DNA of 64,000 bases from Rugosimonospora acidiphila (GTDB taxonomy: Bacteria; Actinomycetota; Actinomycetes; Mycobacteriales; Micromonosporaceae): NCBI RefSeq assembly GCF_039543385.1, contig NZ_BAABJQ010000004.1:444631-508630 (forward strand), written 5' to 3'. The notes under the pieces were generated by a model. That model ran no database searches, was not told the origin of the DNA, and worked only from the letters and a program-made list of their open reading frames with translations. A program made the position numbers and the translations under genes. Positions 1 to 8,276 of this stretch are shown piece by piece. Every line of letters begins with the position of its first letter. Position 1 is the first letter of the stretch.

Positions 1-950
1 CGCAGCTCCGCCCGCAGCAGAACCGACCACCGGGGTCCGGGGCGCGCCCGGCGCGCACGCCGGCCGATCCGGCCGATCCGGCGCCACCGGCGCGCCTCCA
101 GCACTCCGGCGAACAGCGTGGGGTCCATGAAGATCGCCGCCGCGGCCGCCGCGCCGGCCAGCGCGGCGCCGGCCGCGGGCGCGGCGCGGTCGAGCCGGTC
201 CAGCCGCAGCAGCGCGGCCGTGCCGGCCGCCGCGGCGACCAGCACCGCGGCCAGGGCCGGCCAGAGCACGGGTGGGGAGGGCGCGGCCGGCACCAGTCCC
301 GCGTAGTGCGAGACGATGACCGCGACCGCGCCGGCCAGGCCGAGCACCGCCGGTACCGGCTCCGCCGGGCTGCGCCGCCGGCCCTGCGCGGCGGCGGCGA
401 ATCCGGCCACCGCCGTACCGATCCCGGCGTACAGCAGCGCCACCCAGCCGATCAGCGCGCCCGAGGCCGAGTGGCCGGCGGCGCCCGCCAGCAGGGCGCC
501 GAGCGCGCCCAGCCCGGCACCGGCCACCGCGCCGGCCAGCAGCAGGTAGCCCAGTGGTCTGATCAGCCAGCCGCGCCGGCCCACCGGGCTGGACAGGCAC
601 CACGCCTGGGCGGCGGGCATGGCCAACAGCGGGCCGAGCGCGCGCAGCGCCAGCCAGCACAGCCCGGCGACGGCCACTGCCAGCGAGATCACCAGCCACC
701 ACCGCTCGGAGACCGCGGCCGGCGCCTGTGACCGGTGCGCGAGGTGCCGGGCCAGGTACTGCGGCACCGCGGCACCGAGCACCACGATCAGCAGCAGCAC
801 CAGGTACAGGTCGCCGGCCCGGCCGCCGGAGTGCTCGCGGCGGGCCCGACGCAGCCGCGCGCGCAGCGCCCCGGCGGAGGGCACCGGGATCGCTGGCGGC
901 ACCGGTCCGGCGGCCTGCCCGGCGGGCATGGGCCCGACCGCCGGGCTCAC
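1..950 (-). CDS. Polytopic membrane protein, partner of ABC ATPase (partial)
   Basis: The 3' end of this minus-strand gene lies beyond base 1, so only about 316 N-terminal residues are visible. The translation is dominated by Ala/Leu/Val/Gly-rich hydrophobic stretches, at least six likely membrane segments, with short basic loops, as expected of an ABC exporter permease-type protein. The chosen start is GTG at 950, which overlaps the TGA of the upstream ATPase gene (GTGA), implying translational coupling; an in-frame ATG at 929 is an alternative. Position directly after an ATPase with no membrane domain makes it the likely membrane subunit of that transporter. It resembles uncharacterised actinobacterial membrane proteins found beside such ATPases (DUF6297-like), but the family name is a tentative recollection. 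Substrate unknown. Confidence 0.7.
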   Translation of the reverse strand, partial: MSPAVGPMPAGQAAGPVPPAIPVPSAGALRARLRRARREHSGGRAGDLYLVLLLIVVLGAAVPQYLARHLAHRSQAPAAVSERWWLVISLAVAVAGLCWLALRALGPLLAMPAAQAWCLSSPVGRRGWLIRPLGYLLLAGAVAGAGLGALGALLAGAAGHSASGALIGWVALLYAGIGTAVAGFAAAAQGRRRSPAEPVPAVLGLAGAVAVIVSHYAGLVPAAPSPPVLWPALAAVLVAAAAGTAALLRLDRLDRAAPAAGAALAGAAAAAAIFMDPTLFAGVLEARRWRRIGRIGRRARRARPGPRWSVLLRAEL

Positions 951-1570
951 TCCTCCGCCTGCCCGAGCGTGAGGTGACTGTCGGCCACCGCCGCCACGAG
1001 GTCGGCGTCGTGCGAGGCGAACAGCACGGCGGTCCCGGCCTCCCGCTCCCGCGCCAGCGCCCGGGCCAGCCAGTCCCGGCCCTCGACGTCCAGGCGCTGC
1101 TCGGGCTCGTCGAGCACCAGCAGCCGATGAGGTCGCACGAAGCAGGACGCCAGGGCCAGCCGCCGACGCTGCCCGCTGGACAGCGTGCTGGGCAGCTGAT
1201 CGCGCGCCTCGGTAAGGCCCAGCTCGGCGATGACCTCGTCCACCGCGCCGGGCTGCCGCCCGCCGTGCGCGTACGCGAGCAGGTCGAGATGCTCCCCCGC
1301 GGACAGGTCCGGGAAGAAGTCGATGTCGTCGAGCACACACGCGACCGCGGCCCGGATCTCCGGATCGGTCTCGTCCATCGGCCGGCCGTCGAGGCGCACC
1401 CGCCCGCCGTCGGGCCGCTCCGCACCGACGACGCAGCGCAGCAGGGTGGTCTTGCCGGAGCCGTTGGCCCCGATCACGGCGCAGACCTCGCCCGGAGTCA
1501 ACGTGAAGCTGATCCGGTCGAGGATCACCCGCCGCTCGAACCGACGGGTCAGGTTCTCCACGGTCAGCAC
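947..1570 (-). CDS. ABC transporter ATP-binding protein
   Basis: A stand-alone 207-residue nucleotide-binding domain. Visible motifs are the Walker A loop GANGSGKT (residues 34-41), signature LSSGQ (130-134), Walker B LLVLDEP (150-156) and the switch His in ASHDAD (about 187). The usual Q-loop glutamine is not evident: the equivalent stretch reads ACVLDDIDFFPD. The gene overlaps the following membrane protein gene by four bases (GTGA) and begins 25 bases after the end of meaA on the same strand. It should energise transport through the downstream membrane protein at the cytoplasmic face. The domain is short for the family (200-240 residues) but complete. Substrate cannot be read from sequence. 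Confidence 0.85.
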   Translation of the reverse strand: MLTVENLTRRFERRVILDRISFTLTPGEVCAVIGANGSGKTTLLRCVVGAERPDGGRVRLDGRPMDETDPEIRAAVACVLDDIDFFPDLSAGEHLDLLAYAHGGRQPGAVDEVIAELGLTEARDQLPSTLSSGQRRRLALASCFVRPHRLLVLDEPEQRLDVEGRDWLARALAREREAGTAVLFASHDADLVAAVADSHLTLGQAEE

Positions 1571-1595
1571 CGGTGCAGCGTACCGGCGGCCGATC

Positions 1596-3695
1596 TCAGC
1601 CGATCAGCCCGTTGGCCTCGCGTACCACCGTGACCAGTTCGTCGATGATGCCGGTGAGCCCGAAGTCCTTCGGGGTGAACACCCGCGCCACCCCCGCCGC
1701 CCGTAGCGCGCTCGCGTCGCCGGCCGGGATGACGCCGCCCACCACCACCGGTACGCCTGGCAGGCCGGCGGCGGCCAGCCCGGCCAGTACCGCCGGCACC
1801 GCCTCGAGGTGCGCCCCGGACAGCACCGACAGCCCGACCACGTCCACGTCCTCCTGCACGGCGGCCGCCACGATCTGCCCCGGGGTCAGCCGGATGCCCT
1901 GGTACACCACCTCGAACCCGGCGTCCCGGGCGCACATGGCTATCTGCTCGGCGCCGTTGGAGTGCCCGTCCAGGCCCGGCTTGCCGACCAGGAGCCGAAG
2001 CCGGCCGGCGCCCAGCTCGGCCGCCGTGGCCGCCACCCGGGCCCGCACCTCGGCCAGTTCCGCTGTCCCGCCTCCCGACCCGGCGGCGCCCGCGCCCGGC
2101 GCCGGGTCCGGCCCCGGGCCGCGCGGGCGGCTCGACGCGGCCGTATCAACGGGCGCGGCCGTACCGGTCGGCGCGGACAGACCGGTGGACGCGGACAGGC
2201 CGGTCGGGGCGCGGTACTCGCCGAAAATCTCGCGCAGCGCGCCGGCCCACTCCCCGGTCGTCACCCCGGTCCGGGCGCACTCCAGCGTCGCGGGCATCAG
2301 GTTCGTCGCGGACCCGGCGTCCGCGCGCAGCCGGTCCAGCGCACGCGTCGCGGCGGCGCCGTCCCGCGCGGCGCGCCACTTCGCGATGCCCGTTACCGCC
2401 TCGTCCTCCGCCCCCGGGTCGATCCGCTCGATCGGCGCCGCGCCCGCGGTGGTCAGCGGGGACGGCTCGGTCTCGGCGAACCGGTTGACACCCACCACCA
2501 CGTCGTCGCCGGACTCCATCCGCCGCCTGCGCTCGGCCAGCGAGGAGACCAGAGCGCTCTTGAGGTACCCGGTCTCCACCGCGCGCACCACGCCGCCCTG
2601 GTCGAGGATCCGGCCCAGCTCCGCCGACGCGCCATCCACGATGGACTGGGTCAGCTCCTCGACCACCCGGGAGCCCGCGAACAGGTCCGGGTACTCCAGC
2701 AGGTCCGACTCGTAGGCCAGCACCTGCTGCAGGCGCAGCGACCACTGCTGGTCCCACGGCCGGGGCAGGCCCAGCGCCTCGTTCCAGGCCGGCAGCTGCA
2801 CGGCACGGGCCCGGGCACCCCGGCACAGGGTCACCCCGAGCATCTCCAGCACGATGCGGGCGACGTTGTTCTCCGGCTGCGCCTCGGTCAGCCCGAGGGA
2901 GTTGACCTGCACGCCGTACCTGAACTGGCGGGCGGCCGGATCGCGCACCTCGTACCGCTCGAGGGTGATGCGGTCCCACAGCGTCACGAACGCCCGCATC
3001 TTCGCCAGCTCCTCGACGAAGCGCACGCCGGCGTTGACGAAGAACGAGATCCGGCGCACCACGTCGCCGAAGCGCTGCGGCGGCACCTGCCCGGAGACGC
3101 GTACCGCGTCCAGCAGCGCCACCGCCGTGGACAGCGCGAAGGCGACCTCCTGCACCGGCGTGGCCCCGGCCTCCTGCAGGTGGTACGAGCAGATGTTCAC
3201 CGGGTTCCAGCGCGGGACGTTCAGCACGGTCCAGGCCACCAGGTCGGTGGTCAGCCGCAGCGACGGGCCGGGCGGGAAGATGTACGTGCCCCGGGACAGG
3301 TACTCCTTGATGATGTCGTTCTGCACGGTGCCGGCCAGCGCCCCGGGCGGGGCGCCCTGTTCCTGGGCGACGCTCACATACAGGCCCAGTAGCCACATCG
3401 CCGTCGCATTGATGGTCATCGAGGTGTTCGCGCCCTCGAGCGGGATGCCGTCGAACAGGGTCCGGCAGTCGCCGAGGTGGGCGACCGGCACGCCGACCCG
3501 GCCCACCTCCCCGCGCGCCAGCTCGTGATCCGGGTCATATCCGGTCTGGGTGGGCAGGTCGAAGGCCACCGAAAGGCCGGTCTGCCCCTTGGCCAGATTG
3601 CGCCGGAAGAGCGCGTTGGTCGCGGCCGCCGAGGAGTGCCCGGCATAGGTCCGCATCATCCACGGCCGGTCGCGCCGGTCCAATCGGTACGACAT
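1596..3695 (-). CDS. meaA: Ethylmalonyl-CoA mutase (MeaA-type B12 mutase)
   Basis: A 699-residue single-chain adenosylcobalamin-dependent acyl-CoA mutase. The N-terminal two thirds is the TIM-barrel substrate domain (MMRTYAGHSSAAATNALFR near residue 13, FDLPTQTGYD, NTSMTINATA). The C-terminal B12 domain starts near residue 565 and carries the lower-ligand motif DGHSNG with His578, then SVLSG and VVVGG. The DGHSNGAEQIA form, rather than DGHDRGAKVIA of methylmalonyl-CoA mutase, is what points to the MeaA/ethylmalonyl-CoA mutase branch, which isomerises ethylmalonyl-CoA to methylsuccinyl-CoA in acetyl-CoA assimilation. No crotonyl-CoA carboxylase/reductase gene is adjacent, unlike in many actinomycetes. 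A cob(I)alamin adenosyltransferase lies 4.6 kb away. The start ATG at 3695 is preceded by a divergent promoter region. Confidence 0.88.
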   Translation of the reverse strand: MSYRLDRRDRPWMMRTYAGHSSAAATNALFRRNLAKGQTGLSVAFDLPTQTGYDPDHELARGEVGRVGVPVAHLGDCRTLFDGIPLEGANTSMTINATAMWLLGLYVSVAQEQGAPPGALAGTVQNDIIKEYLSRGTYIFPPGPSLRLTTDLVAWTVLNVPRWNPVNICSYHLQEAGATPVQEVAFALSTAVALLDAVRVSGQVPPQRFGDVVRRISFFVNAGVRFVEELAKMRAFVTLWDRITLERYEVRDPAARQFRYGVQVNSLGLTEAQPENNVARIVLEMLGVTLCRGARARAVQLPAWNEALGLPRPWDQQWSLRLQQVLAYESDLLEYPDLFAGSRVVEELTQSIVDGASAELGRILDQGGVVRAVETGYLKSALVSSLAERRRRMESGDDVVVGVNRFAETEPSPLTTAGAAPIERIDPGAEDEAVTGIAKWRAARDGAAATRALDRLRADAGSATNLMPATLECARTGVTTGEWAGALREIFGEYRAPTGLSASTGLSAPTGTAAPVDTAASSRPRGPGPDPAPGAGAAGSGGGTAELAEVRARVAATAAELGAGRLRLLVGKPGLDGHSNGAEQIAMCARDAGFEVVYQGIRLTPGQIVAAAVQEDVDVVGLSVLSGAHLEAVPAVLAGLAAAGLPGVPVVVGGVIPAGDASALRAAGVARVFTPKDFGLTGIIDELVTVVREANGLIG

Positions 3696-3726
3696 TCCGG
3701 GAGTCTACTAAACGGTAGCTAAGTAG

Positions 3727-3772
3727 GTTGATCAACAAGTTGCATCCCCGGGTGGAGCGGCTCCACCCGGGG
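3727..3772. promoter_or_regulatory. Palindrome plus hairpin between meaA and ABC operon
   Basis: The 117-base gap between divergent genes holds a perfect 10-base palindrome GTTGATCAAC (3727-3736) and, ten bases on, a perfect 12-bp stem with a three-base loop (3746-3757 pairing 3761-3772, loop CGG). The palindrome could be a regulator site. The hairpin would sit in the 5' region of the plus-strand ABC transcript or upstream of the meaA promoter. No cobalamin riboswitch consensus is visible. Function is unproven. Confidence 0.4.
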
Positions 3773-3812
3773 GCCGTTTCCGCCCGCCAGAGCAGTCGGG
3801 CACGCTTGTGAC

Positions 3813-4670
3813 ATGACAGAGGATGTCGCGATCCGGGTCCGCGGGTTGCAGAAGACATATGGCGACCATGTCGCCATCCAGGGGCTGGACCTGGAGGTGG
3901 CGCGGGGCGAGTGCTTCGCGCTGCTGGGCCCGAACGGCGCCGGCAAGACCACCACCGTGGAGATCCTTGAGGGGTATCGGCCGCGCACCGGGGGCGAGGT
4001 CAGCGTGCTGGGCGTCGATCCCAAGCGACCCACCCGGGACTGGCGGGCCAAGGTCGGCATCGTGCTGCAGTCCACCGGCGAGTTCGAGGCCCTCACCGTG
4101 CGCGAGGTGGTCAACCACTTCGCCCTGTACTACCCGGCCCCGCGCGACCCGGCCGAGGTGATCGAGGCCGTCGGCCTCACCGAGAAGGCCACCGCCCGCG
4201 CCGGCACCCTCTCCGGCGGCCAGCGGCGCCGCCTGGACGTGGCGCTGGGCGTCGTCGGCCGGCCCGAGCTGCTCTTCCTGGACGAGCCCACCACCGGCTT
4301 CGACCCGGAGGCCCGGCAGGAGTTCTGGGAGCTGATCCACCGGCTGTCGGCCGAGGGCACCACCATCCTGCTGACCACCCACTACCTGTACGAGGCGGAG
4401 GCGCTGGCCAACCGAGTGGGCGTGATCCACGGCGGCCGGATGGTCGAGGTGGCCACCCCGGCGACGCTCGGCGGCCGGGCCACGGCCGCGACGGTGGTCA
4501 GCTGGGACGGGCCGGACGGGCGGCAGACGGTCTCCACCGACACCCCGACCTCACAGGTGTCGAAGCTGGCGGCCGAGTTCGGCGGCGAGGTACCGGGCCT
4601 GACCGTGACCCGGCCGACCCTGGAGGACATCTACCTCACCATGATCAACGCTGGCAAGGGAGAGCAGTGA
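3813..4670 (+). CDS. DrrA-like ABC transporter ATP-binding protein
   Basis: A 285-residue ATPase of the daunorubicin/drug-exporter type: Walker A GPNGAGKTT near residues 40-48, Q-loop in IVLQSTGEFE, signature LSGGQRRRLDVALG, Walker B LLFLDEPTTGFD and H-loop TTHYLYEAEAL. A C-terminal extension of about 70 residues after the nucleotide-binding fold is typical of this branch. It overlaps or abuts the permease gene at 4667-4670, so the two form an operon. No Shine-Dalgarno is obvious before ATG 3813, where the upstream text is TTGTGAC, so the transcript may start at or very near the start codon. It probably exports a hydrophobic compound or lipid; the substrate is unknown. Confidence 0.87.
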   Translation: MTEDVAIRVRGLQKTYGDHVAIQGLDLEVARGECFALLGPNGAGKTTTVEILEGYRPRTGGEVSVLGVDPKRPTRDWRAKVGIVLQSTGEFEALTVREVVNHFALYYPAPRDPAEVIEAVGLTEKATARAGTLSGGQRRRLDVALGVVGRPELLFLDEPTTGFDPEARQEFWELIHRLSAEGTTILLTTHYLYEAEALANRVGVIHGGRMVEVATPATLGGRATAATVVSWDGPDGRQTVSTDTPTSQVSKLAAEFGGEVPGLTVTRPTLEDIYLTMINAGKGEQ

Positions 4671-5497
4671 TGGCCACGAGCACGGCGACGGTGAGGCGCG
4701 GCCCGGGCCACGCCGCGCGGATCGGCTGGGAGCGCGGCAAGCTGGAGGTCAAGGAGTTCTTCCGGCAGCGCGAGTCGGTGGTGTTCACGCTCGCCTTTCC
4801 GGTGATCCTGCTGCTGATCTTCGGCTCGGTGCTGAACTACGACATCCCCGGCAACATCAACTTCAGTCAGTACTTCGTGCCTGGCATCCTGGCCACCGGC
4901 CTGTTCGGGGTGTGCTTCCAGACCCTGGCCATCCAGATCGCGATCGAACGGGACAAGGGCATCCTCAAGCGGCTGGAGGGCACTCCGATGCCGCCGGCCT
5001 CGTACTTCCTCGGCAAGATCGTGATGGTCCTGACGATGGTGGTGCTGGAGAGCATCGTGCTGCTGGCGATCTCCTCGGCGTTGGGCAAGGTGACGCTGCC
5101 CAGCGACTGGCACCGCTGGGTCACGTTCGTCTGGGTCACCGTCGCCGGCGTTGCCGCCGGGTCGCTGCTGGGCATCGCGTTCTCCTCGGTACCGCGCTCC
5201 GGCAAGTCCGCCCCGGCCACCATCACGCCCATCGCGCTGGTGCTGCAGTTCCTGTCCGGCGTGTACTTCGTGTTCACCGACCTGCCGAGTTGGTTGCAGC
5301 ACGTCGGCGCACTGTTCCCGCTGAAGTGGATTGCCCAGGGGTACCGCTCGGTGTTCCTGCCCGACTCGTTCGCCGCGCAGGAGCCCGCGCACGCCTGGGA
5401 GCACGGCCGGCTGGCGCTGATTCTGGTGCTGTGGGCCGTCGGCGGTCTCGTGGTCGCCATTCGCACGTTCCGCTGGCGTGCCGGCAAAGACGCCTGA
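4667..5497 (+). CDS. ABC-2 type transporter permease
   Basis: A 276-residue permease with about six membrane segments (for example VVFTLAFPVILLLIFG, YFVPGILATGLFGVCF, IVMVLTMVVLESIVLLAISS, ITPIALVLQFLSGVYFVF) separated by the cytoplasmic loop RDKGILKRLEGTPMP typical of ABC2_membrane proteins. A GTG at 4667 and an ATG at 4670 are both in frame; the ATG shares its A with the TGA of the ATPase gene and has GGGAGAG about eight bases before it, so ATG 4670 is the more likely start. It is the membrane half of the exporter whose ATPase precedes it. Confidence 0.87.
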   Translation: MMATSTATVRRGPGHAARIGWERGKLEVKEFFRQRESVVFTLAFPVILLLIFGSVLNYDIPGNINFSQYFVPGILATGLFGVCFQTLAIQIAIERDKGILKRLEGTPMPPASYFLGKIVMVLTMVVLESIVLLAISSALGKVTLPSDWHRWVTFVWVTVAGVAAGSLLGIAFSSVPRSGKSAPATITPIALVLQFLSGVYFVFTDLPSWLQHVGALFPLKWIAQGYRSVFLPDSFAAQEPAHAWEHGRLALILVLWAVGGLVVAIRTFRWRAGKDA

Positions 5498-5535
5498 TGC
5501 CGACGCCATCCACGTAAACGGCCATACGCATAAAG

Positions 5536-5570
5536 CGCCGCCCGGGTCGCGTTGTGCGACCCGGGCGGCG
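5536..5570. terminator. Bidirectional intrinsic terminator
   Basis: A perfect 15-bp GC-rich stem (5536-5550 with 5556-5570) closes on the five-base loop GTTGT between two convergent genes, the ABC permease and the hydroxybutyryl-CoA dehydrogenase. There is no strong U-run on either side, as is common for actinobacterial terminators. Its placement between converging stops supports termination in both directions. Confidence 0.8.
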
Positions 5571-5585
5571 TGCGTTCGGTCCGGC

Positions 5586-6434
5586 TCAGTACGAGTAGAA
5601 GCCCTGCCCGGTCTTGCGTCCCAGGTCGCCGGCGGCGACCATGCGCTGCAACAGTTCCGGCGGGAAGAACTTCTCGTCGGCGGTGTCGGTGTAGATGTTC
5701 TTCGTGGCGTGCAGCAGCACGTCGACCCCGGTCAGGTCGGTGGTGGCCAACGGACCCATCGCGTGGCCGAAGCCCAACTTGCACGCGACATCCAGGTCCT
5801 CGGCGGAGCACACGCCGCTCTCTACCAGCTTTACCGCCTCGACCACCAGGGCCGAAATCAGCCGGGTGGTGACGAACCCGGCGATGTCCCGGTTGACCAC
5901 GATGGTGGTCTTGCCAACCTCCTCCGCGAACGCCTTGGCAACGGCCAGCGTCGCGTCCGAGGTCTTGTACCCGCGCACCAGTTCGCACAGCTTCATCAGC
6001 GGCACCGGTGAGAAGAAATGGGTACCCACGACCGATTCCGGCCGCGAGGTGACCACCGCTATCTGAGTGACCGGAATGGCGCTGGTGTTCGTGGCCAGCA
6101 CCGCGCCGTCCTTGCACAGTCCGTCGAGCGTACGGAACACGTCCTGCTTGACGTCGAGTTGCTCGAAGACCGCCTCGACCACGATGTCCGCGTCGGCCGC
6201 GGCGTCCAGGTCGGTGGTGGTCGTGATGCGCCCGAGCGCGGCACCGACCTCCTCGGTCGCGATGACGCCCTTGCTCGCGAACTTCTCCAACGATTTCTCG
6301 ATGCCCGCCAACCCGCGCCCGGTGGCCTGGGTGGTCAGATCGCGCAGCACGACCGACCAGCCGGCCTGCGCGGCGACCTGTGCGATTCCCGAGCCCATCA
6401 GCCCGGCTCCGATGACCGCGAGGCGACCCGTCAT
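5586..6434 (-). CDS. 3-hydroxybutyryl-CoA dehydrogenase
   Basis: A 282-residue NAD(P)-dependent dehydrogenase that interconverts 3-hydroxybutyryl-CoA and acetoacetyl-CoA. The N-terminal Rossmann motif GAGLMGSGIAQ (residues 9-19) is followed by EAVFEQLDVKQ, TNTSAIPVTQIA and the catalytic His in GTHFFSPVPLMKLCE, then the helical C-terminal dimer domain with GPLATTDLTGVDVLL. Length matches stand-alone PaaH/FadB2/Hbd enzymes. In an organism with MeaA it could act in beta-oxidation or in polyhydroxybutyrate and ethylmalonyl-CoA metabolism. It is single, with no adjacent thiolase or hydratase. The ATG start has AGAGGA upstream. Confidence 0.9.
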   Translation of the reverse strand: MTGRLAVIGAGLMGSGIAQVAAQAGWSVVLRDLTTQATGRGLAGIEKSLEKFASKGVIATEEVGAALGRITTTTDLDAAADADIVVEAVFEQLDVKQDVFRTLDGLCKDGAVLATNTSAIPVTQIAVVTSRPESVVGTHFFSPVPLMKLCELVRGYKTSDATLAVAKAFAEEVGKTTIVVNRDIAGFVTTRLISALVVEAVKLVESGVCSAEDLDVACKLGFGHAMGPLATTDLTGVDVLLHATKNIYTDTADEKFFPPELLQRMVAAGDLGRKTGQGFYSY

Positions 6435-6598
6435 CTTCGTCCTCTCCCTGCCCGTAGCGACCCTGCTCGGCGCACATCGTCCGTCGCGCCCAAGCTCGTC
6501 GCGACCTCACTGGCACCCTAGCCCGGATGCCTGAACGGATGGTCAACCGGCCCGACCAACCGGCTGCGTATCACGAAGGGGGATGGGACACTGGGTCC

Positions 6599-6913
6599 GT
6601 GCCCCTCGCCAGCATGTACATTGCCGGTCCACTGATCGCCTTCGCGATGATCGGAGTTCTCGCTGCGATACCGCGATGGGCGAGCAGCAGTGACCACAAG
6701 ACCTCGCTGCCCGACCGGACGACCGAGGACTTCGGACTCCTCGCGCCAGCGGCCACGGTCGAGGATCAGGCGGTCGCGCAGGCGTTGCGCCAACTGCTGG
6801 GTCGCGCCGGCATCCGAGCCACGGTGGCGCCGGCCGGGGACGGCTGGGTACACGTGCTGGTCTTCGAGACCGAGCTGGACCGCGCCCGCCGGCTGACCGA
6901 CGGCGCCATCTGA
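6599..6913 (+). CDS. Small membrane-anchored hypothetical protein
   Basis: About 104 residues from GTG 6599 (alternatives: ATG 6527 upstream in frame, ATG 6614 downstream). The N-terminus is one membrane helix (YIAGPLIAFAMIGVLAAI) followed by a cytoplasmic domain of about 75 residues that includes VEDQAVAQALRQLLGRAGI and HVLVFETELDRARRL. The C-terminal part looks like a small alpha/beta fold of the kind in which a helix and strand pair recurs in SPOR- or DUF2007-like proteins, but I do not recognise a family. GTG 6599 is favoured because the residues before it look unlike protein. It converges on murA, with stops only 40 bases apart. Confidence 0.6.
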   Translation: MPLASMYIAGPLIAFAMIGVLAAIPRWASSSDHKTSLPDRTTEDFGLLAPAATVEDQAVAQALRQLLGRAGIRATVAPAGDGWVHVLVFETELDRARRLTDGAI

Positions 6914-6955
6914 GCCGCTTGCTCCCCGGGTGACGTACTGAGCGAGCGGGACGGC

Positions 6956-8236
6956 TCAGAAGTCGAAGGACTGGTCCTCGGGGGCCGTCAACCGTTCCAC
7001 CGCGACACCCAGGCCGCGCAGGTCGTCGATGAAGTTCGGGTACCCGCGGTCGATGTGGTGCACGTTGCTCACCTCGGTCACCCCGTCCGCGCACAGGCCC
7101 GCCATGACCAGGCCGGCACCGGCCCGGATGTCGGTCGCCCGCACCGGGGCCGAGGACAGCCGCTCCCGGCCCCGTACCGCGGCGTGGTGGCCATCGGTGC
7201 GGATCTCCGCACCGAGGCGGGCCATCTCGTTGATGAACATGAACCGGCCGTCGAAGATGTTCTCGGTGATCAGGGAGGTGCCCTCGCTCACCGAGGCCAG
7301 CCCGACCGCCATCGGCAGCAGGTCGGTGGCGAAGCCCGGGTACGGCAGCGTCGAGAAGTCGACCGCGTGGGGCCGCCGATCCATGGTGATCTTGAAGGCG
7401 TTCGGCTCGGTCATCACCTCGCCGCCGGCACTGATCATCTTGTCCAGCGCGATCTCCAGGAACGAGGGGTTGACCCCCCGGACGGTGACCGAGCCGCGCG
7501 TCATGGCCGCCGCGAACGCCCAGGTGCCGGCGACGATCCGGTCACCCACGGTCTGGTGCGCCACCGGGTGCAGCTCCGATACGCCCTCGATGGTGAGCTT
7601 CGAGGTACCCGCGCCGGAGATGTGCGCGCCCATGCCCATCAGCATCTGGCAGATGTCCACGATCTCGGGCTCGCGGGCCGCGTTGTCGATCTCCGTGACA
7701 CCGTCGGCCAGCACCGCGGCCATCAGCAGGTTCTCGGTCGCGCCGACGCTGGGGAAGTCCAGCCAGATGGTCGCGCCACGCAGCCCGTTCGGCGCCGAGG
7801 CGATCACGAAGCCGTGCTCGCTGACGATGTCCGCGCCCATCCGGGTGAGCCCGGCCACGTGCATGTCCAGCCCGCGGGAGCCGATCGCGTCGCCGCCCGG
7901 GTGAGCCACCCGCACGTACCCGCGCCGGGCGAGCAGCGGGCCGAGCACGCAGATCGACGCGCGCAGCCGCCGGACCAGGTCGTAATCGGCCTCGGTGCCC
8001 GGCTTCTCGGGGGTGTCGACGCAGATCACCCCGTCCGAGAAGGTCACGTCGCAGCCCAGCCGGCGCAGCACCTCGGCCATGATCAGGATGTCGGTGATCT
8101 TCGGTACCTCCGAGATCTCCGACCGGCCCGTGGCCAGCAGCGCCGCCGCCATCAGCTTGAGCGCGGAGTTCTTCGCACCGCCGACCTTCACCTCGCCCGA
8201 CAGGCGAGCCCCACCGACTACCCGGATCATGTCCAC
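6956..8236 (-). CDS. murA: UDP-N-acetylglucosamine 1-carboxyvinyltransferase
   Basis: MurA catalyses the first committed step of peptidoglycan synthesis, transferring enolpyruvate from PEP to UDP-GlcNAc. The 426-residue product shows the family's N-terminal GGAKNSALKLMAAALL, the RASICVLGPLLARRG loop and the two inverse alpha/beta domains. The residue equivalent to E. coli Cys115 is Asp (PGGDAIG, codon 7889-7891, about residue 116). Established work on M. tuberculosis MurA shows that this substitution gives intrinsic fosfomycin resistance. The GTG start at 8236 is chosen because TACGAT, a good -10 element, lies exactly seven bases before it, giving a leaderless transcript; ATG 8230 is an alternative. 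It diverges from the adenosyltransferase gene. Confidence 0.93.
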   Translation of the reverse strand: MDMIRVVGGARLSGEVKVGGAKNSALKLMAAALLATGRSEISEVPKITDILIMAEVLRRLGCDVTFSDGVICVDTPEKPGTEADYDLVRRLRASICVLGPLLARRGYVRVAHPGGDAIGSRGLDMHVAGLTRMGADIVSEHGFVIASAPNGLRGATIWLDFPSVGATENLLMAAVLADGVTEIDNAAREPEIVDICQMLMGMGAHISGAGTSKLTIEGVSELHPVAHQTVGDRIVAGTWAFAAAMTRGSVTVRGVNPSFLEIALDKMISAGGEVMTEPNAFKITMDRRPHAVDFSTLPYPGFATDLLPMAVGLASVSEGTSLITENIFDGRFMFINEMARLGAEIRTDGHHAAVRGRERLSSAPVRATDIRAGAGLVMAGLCADGVTEVSNVHHIDRGYPNFIDDLRGLGVAVERLTAPEDQSFDF

Positions 8237-8243
8237 GCCGGCA

Positions 8244-8269
8244 ATCGTAGGGGCATCCGCCACTAGGCT
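8244..8269. promoter_or_regulatory. Back-to-back leaderless promoters of murA and pduO-type gene
   Basis: In the 40-base gap between divergent starts, the minus strand carries TACGAT (8244-8249), seven bases from the murA GTG. The plus strand carries TAGGCT (8264-8269), seven bases from the adenosyltransferase ATG. Both match TANNNT, and neither gene has a Shine-Dalgarno sequence, so both transcripts are predicted to start at the start codon. Confidence 0.6.
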
Positions 8270-8276
8270 TCGCTGC

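Noticed and set aside
3696..3812. Cobalamin riboswitch upstream of meaA
   Set aside because: No B12-box or multi-stem aptamer pattern is visible; only a single hairpin and a palindrome.
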